The notes: a model not told the origin generated them from the sequence alone. A DNA stretch of 64,000 bases from Lachnospiraceae bacterium (GCA_022845955.1 AP025576.1:6014001-6078000); one strand, 5' to 3'. Positions 1-9,166 are shown, numbered from the stretch's first letter. A program made the numbers and translations.

Positions 1-1738
1 CTGCTTCAAATTCTTCATCGCTCTTGGCAGCAACCGCAGTGACAACATTCTTGCCCATAAAGGCGTTGATTTCATTAACATAGGATGCGATATCCCCTTC
101 CGGATCCCCGAAGGAAATATACATTCCGGCATCGGTAACGGGAGTCTCGGCCCGGTATACATCCGCCTGGGTCTCCTGTCCGTAATGGGAGATGAAATCC
201 TTCACCGTATCATTCATCTTGGAATCCAGCGCCTTCGGGGAGAACTGGTACAAATCAATGGCAACACCGTCGTCGGGATCGATAGTTCCGTTCCCAAACC
301 CGCAGAAATGATGATATACATTGACGCCGGTCTCCACGCCGAACGCATCATCCTTGGTAACCTTGAGATAATCGTCCGTAGGTACGGGTTCTCCGTCCTC
401 CACGTTCCAGAACTGCCCTTCCAGGCCGTTCCATGCGATTCTGGAGAATTCATAGGTGGATACAAAATCAAGCAGGGCCACACATCTTTCCGGATTTTCC
501 GTATTGGCATTCACCACATACTGCCTTTCCCCGCGGTACATGTTACCGAAACGGTCTTCCGCATCACCGCTCAGGCTGGGCAGGGAAATAAATGTTTTCT
601 GGTTGCCTTCCGTCTTGTTGAATTCCAGGTTGGCATTAGCGGACATCCATCCGGGTACGTTAAACATATATTTTCCGGCCTTCAGGTTTTCTTCATAGAT
701 ATCGGAGGTCATGGTAAAGGAATCGGGATCCAGCAGCCCCCTCTGATTTGCTCTGTTGTAAAACCGTACCGCTCTCCAGAAAATACCTTCCGGATCGGTG
801 AGCTGGTTGTTTTCCAGAGGCTTGGAATCCACGGTGGACACTCCCAGGACACGTCCTGTTGTTTCAATCAGGTTTACGCCCTCCTGCGGCCCCAGCCCGA
901 AGGTAAATACCCATTCCCCCCAGCCCTGGCCTGCGCCGAACCATGCGCCGCAGCCGTAGGTTTTCTGTCCGTCCGCTGTCTGCGGTTCTGCGGCTACCAT
1001 AGCTTCCATAACATCCAGCAGATCCTCATCATAGGATTCCAGCTTGGGATAACCGGCTTCTTTATACACATCCCATCTGATATAGTGCCCGCAGGTAGGC
1101 ACGGTGCCATCATCCCAGGAGCCTTTGCACATTCCCCACAGATAGGCATTCCCGTCAGGACTGTTTGCCGTCATTCTCTGGGCCTCGAGCATCATCCTGC
1201 CCGCCGGATCGTTCACCGTATTGGGTGCGTATTCCTCCAGATAAGGCTCCAGATTCAATGCGGAACCGGATTCCAGCAGCATAGGAAGCTGCTTGGTGGG
1301 ATCGGATAACAGGAAGATATCCGGCAAATCACCGTCTGCCATCATTGCGGATAACTGGCTCGGCCAGTCCGCTTCCGTAACGCCGGTGAGATACAGATCC
1401 ACATTCAGCGTATCCTCAATGTACTTGCTGACCGGATCGCTCCGTAAGCCGTCCGCCTCCCCTCTTCCCACGAACGCAACCACATCCAGGCTTACTCGTT
1501 CCTCAAATTGGGGAACCACCACTCCGGAGTCACCGGCTGCCGTCTCTGTTCCGGAGCCTTCCCCGGATTCCCCTTCCGCCGCCTCTGTCTGTGCGGTGTC
1601 GCCGGCTGCCGGCGCCGAACCGGAAGCAGGCTCCTTTGAGGAAGCGCCGCAGGCTGTAAGTCCGCCCAGCATTGCAACGGAAACGGCCACTGCCAGCATT
1701 CTGGCTAAAAGATTTTTTTTCTGGAAACTGGTTTTCAT
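1..1738 (-). CDS. Extracellular solute-binding lipoprotein, carbohydrate ABC transporter (3' end cut off)
   Basis: The reading frame opens with ATG at 1738 behind GGAAGGAGAG and stays open to the window edge, giving 579 codons without a stop. The N-terminus is a lipoprotein signal: basic start, hydrophobic core and lipobox LTAC with Cys30, followed by a Gly/Ser/Glu/Ala-rich linker of about 40 residues. The mature part contains motifs of family 1 extracellular binding proteins of the LplA/YtcQ kind (for example ADGDLPDIF and GKYMFNVPGW). It should capture an oligosaccharide outside the membrane for the two permeases encoded just upstream (2843-3778, 1913-2800). No ATPase is seen here, as is usual for this group, which shares an MsmX-type ATPase encoded elsewhere. 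Substrate is inferred only from the GH43 neighbour. Confidence 0.9.
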   Translation of the reverse strand, partial: MKTSFQKKNLLARMLAVAVSVAMLGGLTACGASSKEPASGSAPAAGDTAQTEAAEGESGEGSGTETAAGDSGVVVPQFEERVSLDVVAFVGRGEADGLRSDPVSKYIEDTLNVDLYLTGVTEADWPSQLSAMMADGDLPDIFLLSDPTKQLPMLLESGSALNLEPYLEEYAPNTVNDPAGRMMLEAQRMTANSPDGNAYLWGMCKGSWDDGTVPTCGHYIRWDVYKEAGYPKLESYDEDLLDVMEAMVAAEPQTADGQKTYGCGAWFGAGQGWGEWVFTFGLGPQEGVNLIETTGRVLGVSTVDSKPLENNQLTDPEGIFWRAVRFYNRANQRGLLDPDSFTMTSDIYEENLKAGKYMFNVPGWMSANANLEFNKTEGNQKTFISLPSLSGDAEDRFGNMYRGERQYVVNANTENPERCVALLDFVSTYEFSRIAWNGLEGQFWNVEDGEPVPTDDYLKVTKDDAFGVETGVNVYHHFCGFGNGTIDPDDGVAIDLYQFSPKALDSKMNDTVKDFISHYGQETQADVYRAETPVTDAGMYISFGDPEGDIASYVNEINAFMGKNVVTAVAAKSDEEFEA

Positions 1739-1754
1739 ACTCTCTCCTTCCTTT

Positions 1755-1773
1755 GGGTGTATTTTAAACACCC
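1755..1773 (-). other. Intercistronic hairpin before the solute-binding protein gene
   Basis: GGGTGT and ACACCC form a 6-bp stem with a 7-base loop in the 174-bp gap between the permease and binding-protein genes, just upstream of the latter's ribosome site. Such stems often protect or terminate part of the message so that the binding protein is made in excess. There is no long T-run, so processing is as likely as termination. Confidence 0.35.
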
Positions 1774-1912
1774 TCTCCTTACTTATGGAATTTCATTATG
1801 TGCCGGATACCTTCTCTGCTGCGGAAGGATATCCGCCCCGCGGAAACTGCCGGGCATATGCACGGATGCGCTCACCCGGCCCGCCGCCTGCGGGAATGAA
1901 AGTAAGAACTTC

Positions 1913-2800
1913 TCACCCCTTAACAGCACCCAGCATGATTCCTTTGGTAAAAAACCGCTGCATATAAGGGTATACACACAGAATAGGGATTACGGTAATA
2001 AAACTCATAGCCATCCGCAGCGTGGTGGAGGTAACCTTCACCGCCGCTCCCGCCGCCGCGCCTGAACTGGATGTGGACACCACATTGGACTGCAGCTTGG
2101 TATAGAGCAGATACTGCAGGCAATGCAGATTGGCGGCCTTCCTTCCCTGCATAAAGAACATATCGTCCGACCAGGTATTCCACTGGTTCACCGCAGCAAA
2201 TACCACGATGCAGGCCAGTATGGGTTTCGCCAGCGGCAGGATAATACGGAAAAATACTTTTATCAGCCCCGCGCCGTCCATTTCCGCCGATTCCACCAGT
2301 TCACCGGGAATCGATTCAATATAGGTCTTTATCAGGATAATAAAATAAGCCTGTACCGCATAAGGCAGTATATATACGAGAAAATTGTTTTTCAGCCCGA
2401 TATTGCTGATGAGCAGATAATAGGGAATAAATCCCGCATTCACGTACATGGTAATGATAAAAAAACGGTACAGCAGCTTCCTGCAGGGCAGATCCCGGTT
2501 TGCCAGGATATAAGCCGCGAAACTGCAGCACAGCAGGGTGAGCAGCGTCCCCAGAATGGTACGGGCAAACGCGATTCCGATACTGGAGGTCAGCCCGGGA
2601 ATTTCCAGAAGATTACTATAAGCTTCTACGGAAAACTCCTTGGGAAGCAGGTACACCCCCCGGTTCACCGCCGCGGGTGAGGACCAGGAATTAATAAATA
2701 TGTACCAAAGCGGATAAACGCAGATAAAGGTAAACACCCCCAGAATAAGGGAATTCAGTACACCGGAAAAAGTAATTGTTGTCTTCTTCTTTTTATTCAT
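1913..2800 (-). CDS. Carbohydrate ABC transporter permease, LplC/YtcP type
   Basis: A 295-residue integral membrane protein with about six hydrophobic segments. The cytoplasmic EAA loop that docks the ATPase is visible around residues 185-205 (SAEMDGAGLIKVFFRIILPL, with the conserved Gly). It belongs to the MalG-like half of binding-protein-dependent sugar importers. It lies 42 bp downstream of the partner permease gene and 174 bp upstream of the binding-protein gene, so the three form one importer. An SD-like GGAAG precedes ATG 2800. Family assignment is firm; the sugar is not known. Confidence 0.93.
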   Translation of the reverse strand: MNKKKKTTITFSGVLNSLILGVFTFICVYPLWYIFINSWSSPAAVNRGVYLLPKEFSVEAYSNLLEIPGLTSSIGIAFARTILGTLLTLLCCSFAAYILANRDLPCRKLLYRFFIITMYVNAGFIPYYLLISNIGLKNNFLVYILPYAVQAYFIILIKTYIESIPGELVESAEMDGAGLIKVFFRIILPLAKPILACIVVFAAVNQWNTWSDDMFFMQGRKAANLHCLQYLLYTKLQSNVVSTSSSGAAAGAAVKVTSTTLRMAMSFITVIPILCVYPYMQRFFTKGIMLGAVKG

Positions 2801-2842
2801 AACACAGCTTCCTTTCTCAATTTCAGTCCCGTCAGCCCCTTA

Positions 2843-3778
2843 TCAGAAAATGGATTCCCCTCTCAGCCGCCTGGAGGCCCAGTTGGCAAAGGAAAGAAGA
2901 ATGATACTGACAACGGATTTGAAAATCCCCATTGCTGTTGCCAGGGAATATTCCATATTCTTAATACCCATCCGGTATACATAGGTGTCAAAGACCTCAA
3001 GCTTATCCCATGTCATGCCGTTTCCCAGCAGCCAGTACTGGTCGAAGCCGTTGGAAAGCATATTGGAAATTGCCAGAAGAAGGAGGACAAAGAAGGTGGA
3101 CAGCAAGCCGGGTACGGTAACGTGAACAATTTTCTGCCAGGTATTCGCACCGTCCACATCCGCCGCCTGATACAGCTCCTGATCGATGGAACTTATGGCC
3201 GACAGATAAATGATGGCGTTATAACCCAGTGTTTTCCACGCCCCAATCGCCACCTGGATAAACCAGGCATGCTTTACATTGGTTAGCGGGTTAACCGGCT
3301 CCTTTACCAGCCCAAGGCCCAGCAGGATATTGTTCAATGCGCTGCCTTCCGATGACAGCAGCATAAACACAATGGAATATACCAGGACCCAGGAGATGAA
3401 ATTGGGAATCGAGGTTCCCGTCTGTACCATTTTGGCATAGCGCTTATTTTTCAGCTGGGAAATGGCAATGGCAAAAATGGCAGGAAGCACCGAGCAGCAG
3501 ATATTCAGAAAGGAAATACACAGCGTATTACGCATTACATTCAGAAAATCCCTGGGATTGGAAACGATTTTCTGAAAGTATTTCAGTCCCACAAAATCGG
3601 AATGGAATACGGATACACCGGGCTTGAAATCCACAAAGGCGTAACTCCATCCCAGGAGCGGGGCATAATTAAATACCAGTACAAAAAGCATAAAAGGCAG
3701 AAGAAGAAGCACCAGACGTATTTTTTTCTTCTGCCTTCCTGTCAATTGTTTCTTCGCATTATCAGCTGTCCGCGTCAT
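2843..3778 (-). CDS. Carbohydrate ABC transporter permease, LplB/YteP type
   Basis: A 311-residue membrane protein with a basic cytoplasmic start (RQKKKIRLVLLLLPFMLFVL) and about six membrane spans. The EAA motif reads QAADVDGANTWQKIVHVTVP near residues 205-225. It is the MalF-like partner of the permease at 1913-2800. Its ATG overlaps the stop codon of the GH43 gene by four bases, indicating translational coupling and a single operon. It imports an oligosaccharide probably trimmed by the GH43 enzyme. Confidence 0.93.
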   Translation of the reverse strand: MTRTADNAKKQLTGRQKKKIRLVLLLLPFMLFVLVFNYAPLLGWSYAFVDFKPGVSVFHSDFVGLKYFQKIVSNPRDFLNVMRNTLCISFLNICCSVLPAIFAIAISQLKNKRYAKMVQTGTSIPNFISWVLVYSIVFMLLSSEGSALNNILLGLGLVKEPVNPLTNVKHAWFIQVAIGAWKTLGYNAIIYLSAISSIDQELYQAADVDGANTWQKIVHVTVPGLLSTFFVLLLLAISNMLSNGFDQYWLLGNGMTWDKLEVFDTYVYRMGIKNMEYSLATAMGIFKSVVSIILLSFANWASRRLRGESIF

Positions 3779-4833
3779 ACGCCCCCCTGCTCCTTTCTAT
3801 TATCCGTTTCTTCCGTCACCGCTTCCGGGCTCACCCGGAAACAAGGCTCCTCCACACAACGATCTTTATAGGCAAAGCCGGCAGCAATCCCGCCCACATT
3901 GTTATACCAGTTTCCCGTCACCTCATTGACAATATGAATACCGTCAAAGGACTCCTCCATTTCAAAGAGAAGAATCCGTTTGGCCTCATGCCGGTTTGGG
4001 CAATGCAGGGCCATCATCAGCTGTCCGCCGAAAGTGGTAAACAACATGGAATGGGCACCGTCCATGGCATACAACGGCTGCTGCTCCTGGATCCATGGCC
4101 CCTGGATATCCCCGCTTAACGATCTGGCATAACCGGTGGTATACCCGCCTTTATCCGAAAAGCTGGACCAGAGCATAATAAGCACGCCGCTTTTCAGCCT
4201 GTGCAGAAAAGGCCCGTCCGTCACCCAGCCGCTTCCTTTCATGGTTTTAGCAGCCCATGGTCCGTCGGATGCACGGAAAAGAATGACCGGTTCTCCCTCC
4301 GCCTTCCCTAGATCATCACTCAGCGGCACCGCACATATCTGCCCGTCATTCACCTGAAGCCATTCATGGCAAAAGACCATCCACGGTTTTCCCCTTTTAT
4401 CCTCATACAGGGTCCCGTCCAGACAATGCCACCCTTCCGGCGTAACCGGTTTCCCGCTTACCGGTTTAAAAGGGCCTTTAGGAGAATCCGCTGCCAGACA
4501 CTGGCATCTGCGATAGGTTCCCCTGGCCCGGAAGGAAGAAATCAGATAATATTTCCCTTTCCAGATATGTACCTCGGGAGCCCAGTAGTCTGAATCCGCC
4601 CAGAATCCACCTTTCCGGAAAGCCACCTCCGGCCTGGACCAATGTACCAAATCCCTGCTTTCCAATACATAAAAACAAGGTTCCCCCGCATACACATCCG
4701 GAAATCTGTCCCGATCCGCAAACTGTACATAGGTATAGTATTTTTTACTCACCGGATCCGCCAAAATAAAGGGATCACTGATATGGACATCCCTGATATG
4801 ATATGGATACTGTTTTTCCAATTCTTCTGCCAT
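3775..4833 (-). CDS. Glycoside hydrolase family 43 protein
   Basis: A 352-residue single-domain protein without signal peptide, so cytoplasmic. It fits the five-bladed propeller of GH43: HISDPFILAD near residue 20 carries the presumed base Asp, SDYWAPEVH near 80 is a typical strand, and HCLDGTLYED near 135 carries the second Asp. The usual acid motif TEGP appears as VTDGPFLHR near 215, with Asp in place of Glu. I recall this variant as common in one clostridial branch of the family, but that needs checking. GH43 enzymes act on arabinose- or xylose-containing glycans. It is the first gene of the operon leading to the permeases and binding protein, opposite an AraC regulator. ATG 4833 has GGAGGG 12 bases upstream. 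Confidence 0.88.
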   Translation of the reverse strand: MAEELEKQYPYHIRDVHISDPFILADPVSKKYYTYVQFADRDRFPDVYAGEPCFYVLESRDLVHWSRPEVAFRKGGFWADSDYWAPEVHIWKGKYYLISSFRARGTYRRCQCLAADSPKGPFKPVSGKPVTPEGWHCLDGTLYEDKRGKPWMVFCHEWLQVNDGQICAVPLSDDLGKAEGEPVILFRASDGPWAAKTMKGSGWVTDGPFLHRLKSGVLIMLWSSFSDKGGYTTGYARSLSGDIQGPWIQEQQPLYAMDGAHSMLFTTFGGQLMMALHCPNRHEAKRILLFEMEESFDGIHIVNEVTGNWYNNVGGIAAGFAYKDRCVEEPCFRVSPEAVTEETDNRKEQGGV

Positions 4834-4892
4834 AGCCCTTAATTTCCCTCCATATTTATGTATTTTTCTCCATTTTATCGCATTTTGTATAT

Positions 4893-4921
4893 TTACTATT
4901 GTTTATATTGTATTTTTGCAA
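4893..4921 (-). promoter_or_regulatory. Probable promoter of the GH43/ABC transporter operon
   Basis: On the minus strand TTGCAA (4916-4921) and TAGTAA (4893-4898) are 17 bases apart in a very AT-rich region. A second option, TTGGTA with TACAAT, overlaps it. The 272-bp divergent region 4834-5105 is where the neighbouring AraC protein would be expected to bind. Confidence 0.45.
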
Positions 4922-5029
4922 TATAGTTTTTACCAATTATTTGTGCGTTTTATCTATATGTATTATCTTATATTTAGCAGTTCCCTTTCATCCACATTTT
5001 TATCAAATACCTATGCAAATCTGACCATA

Positions 5030-5058
5030 TTAACAGATTTTATTTTTTATGTTATACT
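5030..5058 (+). promoter_or_regulatory. Promoter of the AraC-family regulator
   Basis: TTAACA (5030-5035) and TATACT (5053-5058) with a 17-base spacer, 47 bases before the start codon, followed by GGGAGG at 5091-5096. Confidence 0.6.
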
Positions 5059-5105
5059 GCTTTCAAAAGAAACAGGTTATCTGCTTTTCCGGGAGGAAAT
5101 GTATT

Positions 5106-6102
5106 ATGTCGATAAAAAAGCCAAAGCCGGTCATTGAATACAGAAATTATTACCTTCCATCCAGTTTTCCGGTACTTCTTCTTACCGGTGATAACTGGAA
5201 GATATCCGATGTCAAAAGCGAACATCTGCATTTTCATAATTGTCTGGAGGTAGGTATCTGCCATTCCAGGAGCGGAATCCTGGAATTCTGCAACGCTATG
5301 ACTATGCCGTTTTCAGAGGGAGATGTTACCTGTATTCCCCGGAATATCCCTCACACCACTTACTCGGCCCCCTGCACCAAAAGCAGATGGTCCTACCTGT
5401 TTTTTGATCCGCGTCAGCTGTTCCGGGATATGCTGCCTCCCGATTTCAGCTACAGCATGATCTATGACGATGTTCATAAATACCTGATACCGGCAGGCCT
5501 CTCCCGGCGGATCCCTCTGCTTGCGGATGCCGCGGTGGAGGAGCTTTCCGCAGAGGAACCGGACCGTATGCTGGCGAAAAGCTATCTGTTCGCTTTATAT
5601 ATGGAAATCATCCGTTTCCAAAACCCGGAGATGCATAATATACAATCTGAAAATACCCCCCCCCTGGCAAAATCCACCATGTTTCGGCAATAATTCAATG
5701 AATATCACGCCGGCGCTGGATTTTATCGAAGATAATTACATGAATAAATTTCCTGTGGACCGTCTGGCGGAACTCTGCCATATGAGCCCCACCCATTTCC
5801 GGAGATGTTTTCAGTCCGTTATGCACACGACACCGCTTACCTACCTGAATACCATCCGGATTATGAACGCATGCAATCTGCTCAGGAACACCAACCATAC
5901 TATCCTCACCATTTCAGTAATGACAGGTTTCAGTACCCTAAGCAATTTTAACCGGCTGTTTAATCAGATGATGAAGGTTCCTCCCAAGGAATACCGTATG
6001 CAGACCCTGCGTGGAAGAAAACCGGGTGAAATCCCTTCCATTATCGAATATGCAGGCTGGCTGGAGCCTGACGAGTCCCCCCATATGGGAAATCAGGAGT
6101 AA
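5106..6102 (+). pseudogene. AraC-family transcriptional regulator split by a frameshift in a 9-C tract
   Basis: ATG 5106 with GGGAGG 9 bases upstream opens a frame that encodes a cupin-like sensing domain (for example HLHFHNCLEVGICHSRSG) and stops at 5693. The AraC/XylS helix-turn-helix pair (LAELCHMSPTHFRRCF and ISVMTGFSTLSNFNRLF) is encoded in the next frame and ends at 6102. The frames meet at nine C residues, 5656-5664. Removing one base would join them into a normal 331-residue regulator. As written the sensing part lacks a DNA-binding domain. This may be an assembly error, a real mutation, or a reversible slippage site. It faces the GH43/ABC operon divergently and would be its natural regulator. 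Confidence 0.85.
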
Positions 6103-6132
6103 ACATGGAATTACTGCTTCCTCTTTCTTGAT

Positions 6133-6182
6133 AAAAAAAGACATCCGTCCGCGGAATTCCTTCCGCAGGGGATGTCTTTTCT
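6133..6182. terminator. Bidirectional terminator between araC-like gene and rplQ
   Basis: AAAAGACATCC (6136-6146) pairs with GGATGTCTTTT (6170-6180), with an inner GCGGAA/TTCCGC stem. A-run on one side and T-run on the other let it serve both convergent genes; it ends the whole ribosomal operon after rplQ. Confidence 0.88.
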
Positions 6183-6217
6183 ATAAAGGAAAGCATTACT
6201 GCTTTCTTAACTCTATC

Positions 6218-6754
6218 TTATACCAGCTCAAGAACAACTTCCATTGCTCCGTCGCCTTTTCTCTGTCCAATCTTGATGATACGGGTATATCCACCCTTAC
6301 GATCCACATACTTGGGAGCGATTTCATCGAAGATTCTGGCAGGCATATCTACCTTCTTGGTGCCTTTCTTACGTCCGGCTGCAGTGGTGGGAACCTCGGT
6401 AATCGGATACAGAACTTTCAGCATCTGCCTTCTGGCATGAAGCCTGCTGGGCATATCCTTCTTGATTTCCTTTTCCACTTCATCATAAACGGTAACTTTC
6501 TTTCCGTCTACGGTTTCTTTTACTCTCTTGCCGTCTTTGTCTTTTCTGGCAACCTTTGCGGTAACCTTAACGGTTTCGAAATTATCTTTTTCTTTCACGC
6601 CCATCGCAATGATGCCTTCCGCGATTTTACGTACTTCCTTAGCTCTTGCTTCAGTCGTAACGATTTTTCCATGATATAACAGGTTCGTTACCTGGTTTCT
6701 CAGCAGAGCCTTTCTCTGATCAGAAGTTTTTCCTAATTTTCTGTATTTTGCCAT
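6218..6754 (-). CDS. rplQ: 50S ribosomal protein L17
   Basis: MAKYRKLGKTSDQRKALLRN is the standard L17 start and I chose ATG 6754, giving 178 residues; an upstream in-frame ATG would add an atypical leader. L17 sits near the peptide exit. The usual bacterial protein is about 115-130 residues. The extra length is a block rich in Lys, Glu and Asp between the N-terminal helices and LHARRQ (about residues 57-105). It is the last gene of the operon, 281 bp after rpoA, followed by the terminator at 6133-6182. Confidence 0.97.
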   Translation of the reverse strand: MAKYRKLGKTSDQRKALLRNQVTNLLYHGKIVTTEARAKEVRKIAEGIIAMGVKEKDNFETVKVTAKVARKDKDGKRVKETVDGKKVTVYDEVEKEIKKDMPSRLHARRQMLKVLYPITEVPTTAAGRKKGTKKVDMPARIFDEIAPKYVDRKGGYTRIIKIGQRKGDGAMEVVLELV

Positions 6755-7035
6755 TTTATTAATCTCTCTTTCATTCTTGGTACATCCGGCCACGCTCATC
6801 GGACTTACTTACCGGATGCTTATACTAGCGGACAGCCGCCCTGAAGCAGCCGCCGCGGCCAATCATGCTACAGGTCATCTGCAGGTGACCTTTCAACTCC
6901 AGGTGACCTTGCGCCCCAAAGTGCTTATGCACCCTGAGACACTCCAACATCTCCGCGCACATCGGACTTACCGGAAATGCCCATACAGATTTTGAGTATA
7001 TCATAACTATTCCGTACCTTCACGGTTACAGCTTG
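6755..7035. repeat. rplQ-rpoA intergenic region with direct and inverted repeats
   Basis: This 281-bp gap holds no credible gene. CATCGGACTTAC occurs at 6797-6808 and again at 6960-6971, each followed by ACCGGA and a similar tail, so about 25 bases are duplicated. CAGGTGACCTT occurs at 6882-6892 and 6900-6910; the first copy can pair with AGGTCA at 6872-6877. The transcript could fold into several stems between rpoA and rplQ. Confidence 0.6.
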
Positions 7036-8004
7036 TTATACGTTTATTTCATCGCTGGGATTCAGCTGAAGCCCCAGTTCCTTTAATTTCGCAAGAACCT
7101 CTTCCAGTGACTTACGGCCCAGGTTACGGACCTTCATCATATCTTCTGAAGTCTTGTTGGTCAATTCTTCTACCGTATTGATACCAGCACGTTTTAAGCA
7201 GTTATAGGAACGAACAGACAACTCAAGTTCGTCGATGCTCATTTCCAATACTTTTTCTTTCTCATCATCTTCCTTCTCTACCATAACCTCAGCGGTTTTG
7301 GCATTTTCAGAAAGGTCAATAAAAAGGCTTAAATGTTCACTGAGTACTTTTGCAGCAAGGCTGACAGCTTCATCCGGAGCCAGAGTACCGTTGGTATATA
7401 CATCCAGTGTCAGTTTGTCAAAGTCAGTCACCTGGCCGACACGGGTATTGGCAACAGCCATGTTCACTCTTTCTACCGGAGTATAGATGGAATCAATTGC
7501 GATTACGCCGATAGGCAGGTCTTCGCTCTTGTTCTTCTCCGCGCTGACATATCCACGTCCCTTGGTAATGGTCAGTTCCATGTACAGCTTGCTTTCCTTG
7601 CCGCCGCTTAAGGTAGCAATTACCAGGTCGGGATTAAGAATCTCAATATCCTGATCTGCCTGAATATCTGAAGCACGGACAACACCTTCGCCTTCGAATT
7701 CGATATAAGCGGTCTTAGGTTCATTGGTTTCGCTGTTATTCTTGATTGCCAGACTCTTGATGTTCATGATGATTTCAGTCACATCTTCCTTAACACCAGG
7801 AATCGAGCTGAATTCATGCAGCACGCCTTCAATTTTCACCTGGCTTACAGCCGCACCCGGCAGAGAAGAAAGCATAATTCTTCTCAGGGAATTGCCCAGT
7901 GTAATACCGTAACCTCTTTCCAGCGGTTCTACAACGAATTTGCCGTATTTCTTGTCCTCAGAGATTTCAGCAACCTCGATATTGGGTCTTTCAAAATCAA
8001 ACAC
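7036..8004 (-). CDS. rpoA: DNA-directed RNA polymerase subunit alpha
   Basis: A 322-residue protein. The N-terminal part (to about residue 230) is the dimerisation and assembly domain, with GYGITLGNSLRRIMLSSLPG near residue 35. After an acidic linker, the C-terminal domain (about 255-315) has the helix-hairpin-helix LKRAGINTVEELTNKTSEDM and NLGRKSLEEV that bind UP elements and activators. It is the usual next-to-last gene of the alpha operon, 65 bp after rpsD. Length and ends are standard. Confidence 0.99.
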   Translation of the reverse strand: MFDFERPNIEVAEISEDKKYGKFVVEPLERGYGITLGNSLRRIMLSSLPGAAVSQVKIEGVLHEFSSIPGVKEDVTEIIMNIKSLAIKNNSETNEPKTAYIEFEGEGVVRASDIQADQDIEILNPDLVIATLSGGKESKLYMELTITKGRGYVSAEKNKSEDLPIGVIAIDSIYTPVERVNMAVANTRVGQVTDFDKLTLDVYTNGTLAPDEAVSLAAKVLSEHLSLFIDLSENAKTAEVMVEKEDDEKEKVLEMSIDELELSVRSYNCLKRAGINTVEELTNKTSEDMMKVRNLGRKSLEEVLAKLKELGLQLNPSDEINV

Positions 8005-8069
8005 TGCAAATACCCTCCTTTACGAACGAAAAGTTTCTTAATTGAAACGTTCACGCCAGCTACAAGAAA

Positions 8070-8663
8070 TTACTTGGAATACAATTCGACGATAAGCATT
8101 TCGTCTACAGGTACGTCAATCATTTCCCTGGCCGGAAGTTCCTTAATCGTTCCTTTGAAGTTTTCGATGTCTACATCCATCCACTCCGGAACCAGTCTTC
8201 CTGCTGTAACTTCGAGGATATCTTTATATCTCTGCATTCCTTTTGCTTTTTCCTTGATTTCAATCACATCGCCTGCTTTAACCAGGTAAGAAGGAATGTT
8301 GATGCATTTTCCGTTTACCAGTACATGCTTGTGATCTACTACCTGTCTTGCTTCTCTTCTGGTTCTTGCAAAGCCCATCCTGAAGATAACGCTGTCCAGT
8401 CTGCTTTCAAGAATGGTCATCAGATTGGTACCGGTCATCCCTTTCATTCTGTCGGCTTTCTTATAGTAATTTCTGAAAGGTTTCTCCAGCACGCCGTAGA
8501 TGAATTTAGCTTTCTGCTTTTCTCTCAGCTGAAGGCCGTATTCACTTACCTTCTTGCCTGCTCTTGCGTTGCTTCTGTTAGACTTCTTGTCGTATCCCAG
8601 GTACATGGGTTCCAGACCAAGGGATCTGCATCTTTTTAAAACAGGGGTTCTGTTTACTGCCAT
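8070..8663 (-). CDS. rpsD: 30S ribosomal protein S4
   Basis: A 197-residue S4, a primary 16S rRNA binding protein. The N-terminal domain has only one Cys (KRCRSLG), so this is the zinc-free form. The S4 RNA-binding domain follows at about residues 88-150 (SRLDSVIFRMGFARTRREAR, DHKHVLVNGK). It sits 74 bp after rpsK. In B. subtilis S4 represses its own message; no matching leader was recognised here. The start ATG 8663 follows GGAGGAAATC. Confidence 0.98.
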   Translation of the reverse strand: MAVNRTPVLKRCRSLGLEPMYLGYDKKSNRSNARAGKKVSEYGLQLREKQKAKFIYGVLEKPFRNYYKKADRMKGMTGTNLMTILESRLDSVIFRMGFARTRREARQVVDHKHVLVNGKCINIPSYLVKAGDVIEIKEKAKGMQRYKDILEVTAGRLVPEWMDVDIENFKGTIKELPAREMIDVPVDEMLIVELYSK

Positions 8664-8737
8664 TTTTGATTTCCTCCAAATATTGTTTACAGTGCGTCAG
8701 TGCCGCACTTTCTTCCAACGTTATCTCCATTTACTGA

Positions 8738-9133
8738 TTAAACTCTACGACGCTTGGGCGGGCGGCATCCGTTGTGAGGCACGGGAGTAACGTCCTTGAT
8801 GCTGGTTACTTCCAGACCACATGCAGAAAGCGCACGGATAGCAGCTTCCCGTCCTGAACCAGGACCCTTTACAAACACGTCTACAGTCTTCAGACCGTGC
8901 GGAATAGCTGCCTTTGCAGCTGTTTCTGCAGCCATCTGTGCTGCGTACGGAGTAGATTTCCTTGAACCTCTAAAGCCCAGACCGCCGGCGCTTGCCCAGC
9001 TTAAAGCATTTCCTTCAGTATCTGTCAGGGTAACAATTGTGTTATTGAAAGATGACTGAATGTGTGCCTGTCCGCGTTCAACGTTTTTTCTGACACGTTT
9101 CTTTGTTACTTTTTTCGCAACTTTCTTAGCCAT
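8738..9133 (-). CDS. rpsK: 30S ribosomal protein S11
   Basis: 131 residues with a Lys/Arg-rich N-terminus (MAKKVAKKVTKKRVRKNVER), the core AHIQSSFNNTIVTLTDTEGN, and the conserved basic end PHNGCRPPKRRRV that contacts 16S rRNA in the platform. It follows rpsM by 33 bp in the alpha operon. Length is normal. Confidence 0.98.
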   Translation of the reverse strand: MAKKVAKKVTKKRVRKNVERGQAHIQSSFNNTIVTLTDTEGNALSWASAGGLGFRGSRKSTPYAAQMAAETAAKAAIPHGLKTVDVFVKGPGSGREAAIRALSACGLEVTSIKDVTPVPHNGCRPPKRRRV

Positions 9134-9166
9134 TTAAACTAACCTACTTTCCTCAATAAATTTAGA

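Noticed and set aside
185..1309. Long plus-strand open frame (374 codons) opposite the solute-binding protein gene
   Set aside because: The minus strand encodes a lipoprotein with a clear signal and family motifs through the whole stretch; the plus frame has no ribosome site or known motif.
3775..4833. Loss of the GH43 acid residue as a sign of an inactive enzyme
   Set aside because: VTDGP instead of VTEGP appears to be a regular variant of one branch of the family, as far as I recall, so I do not call the enzyme dead from it.
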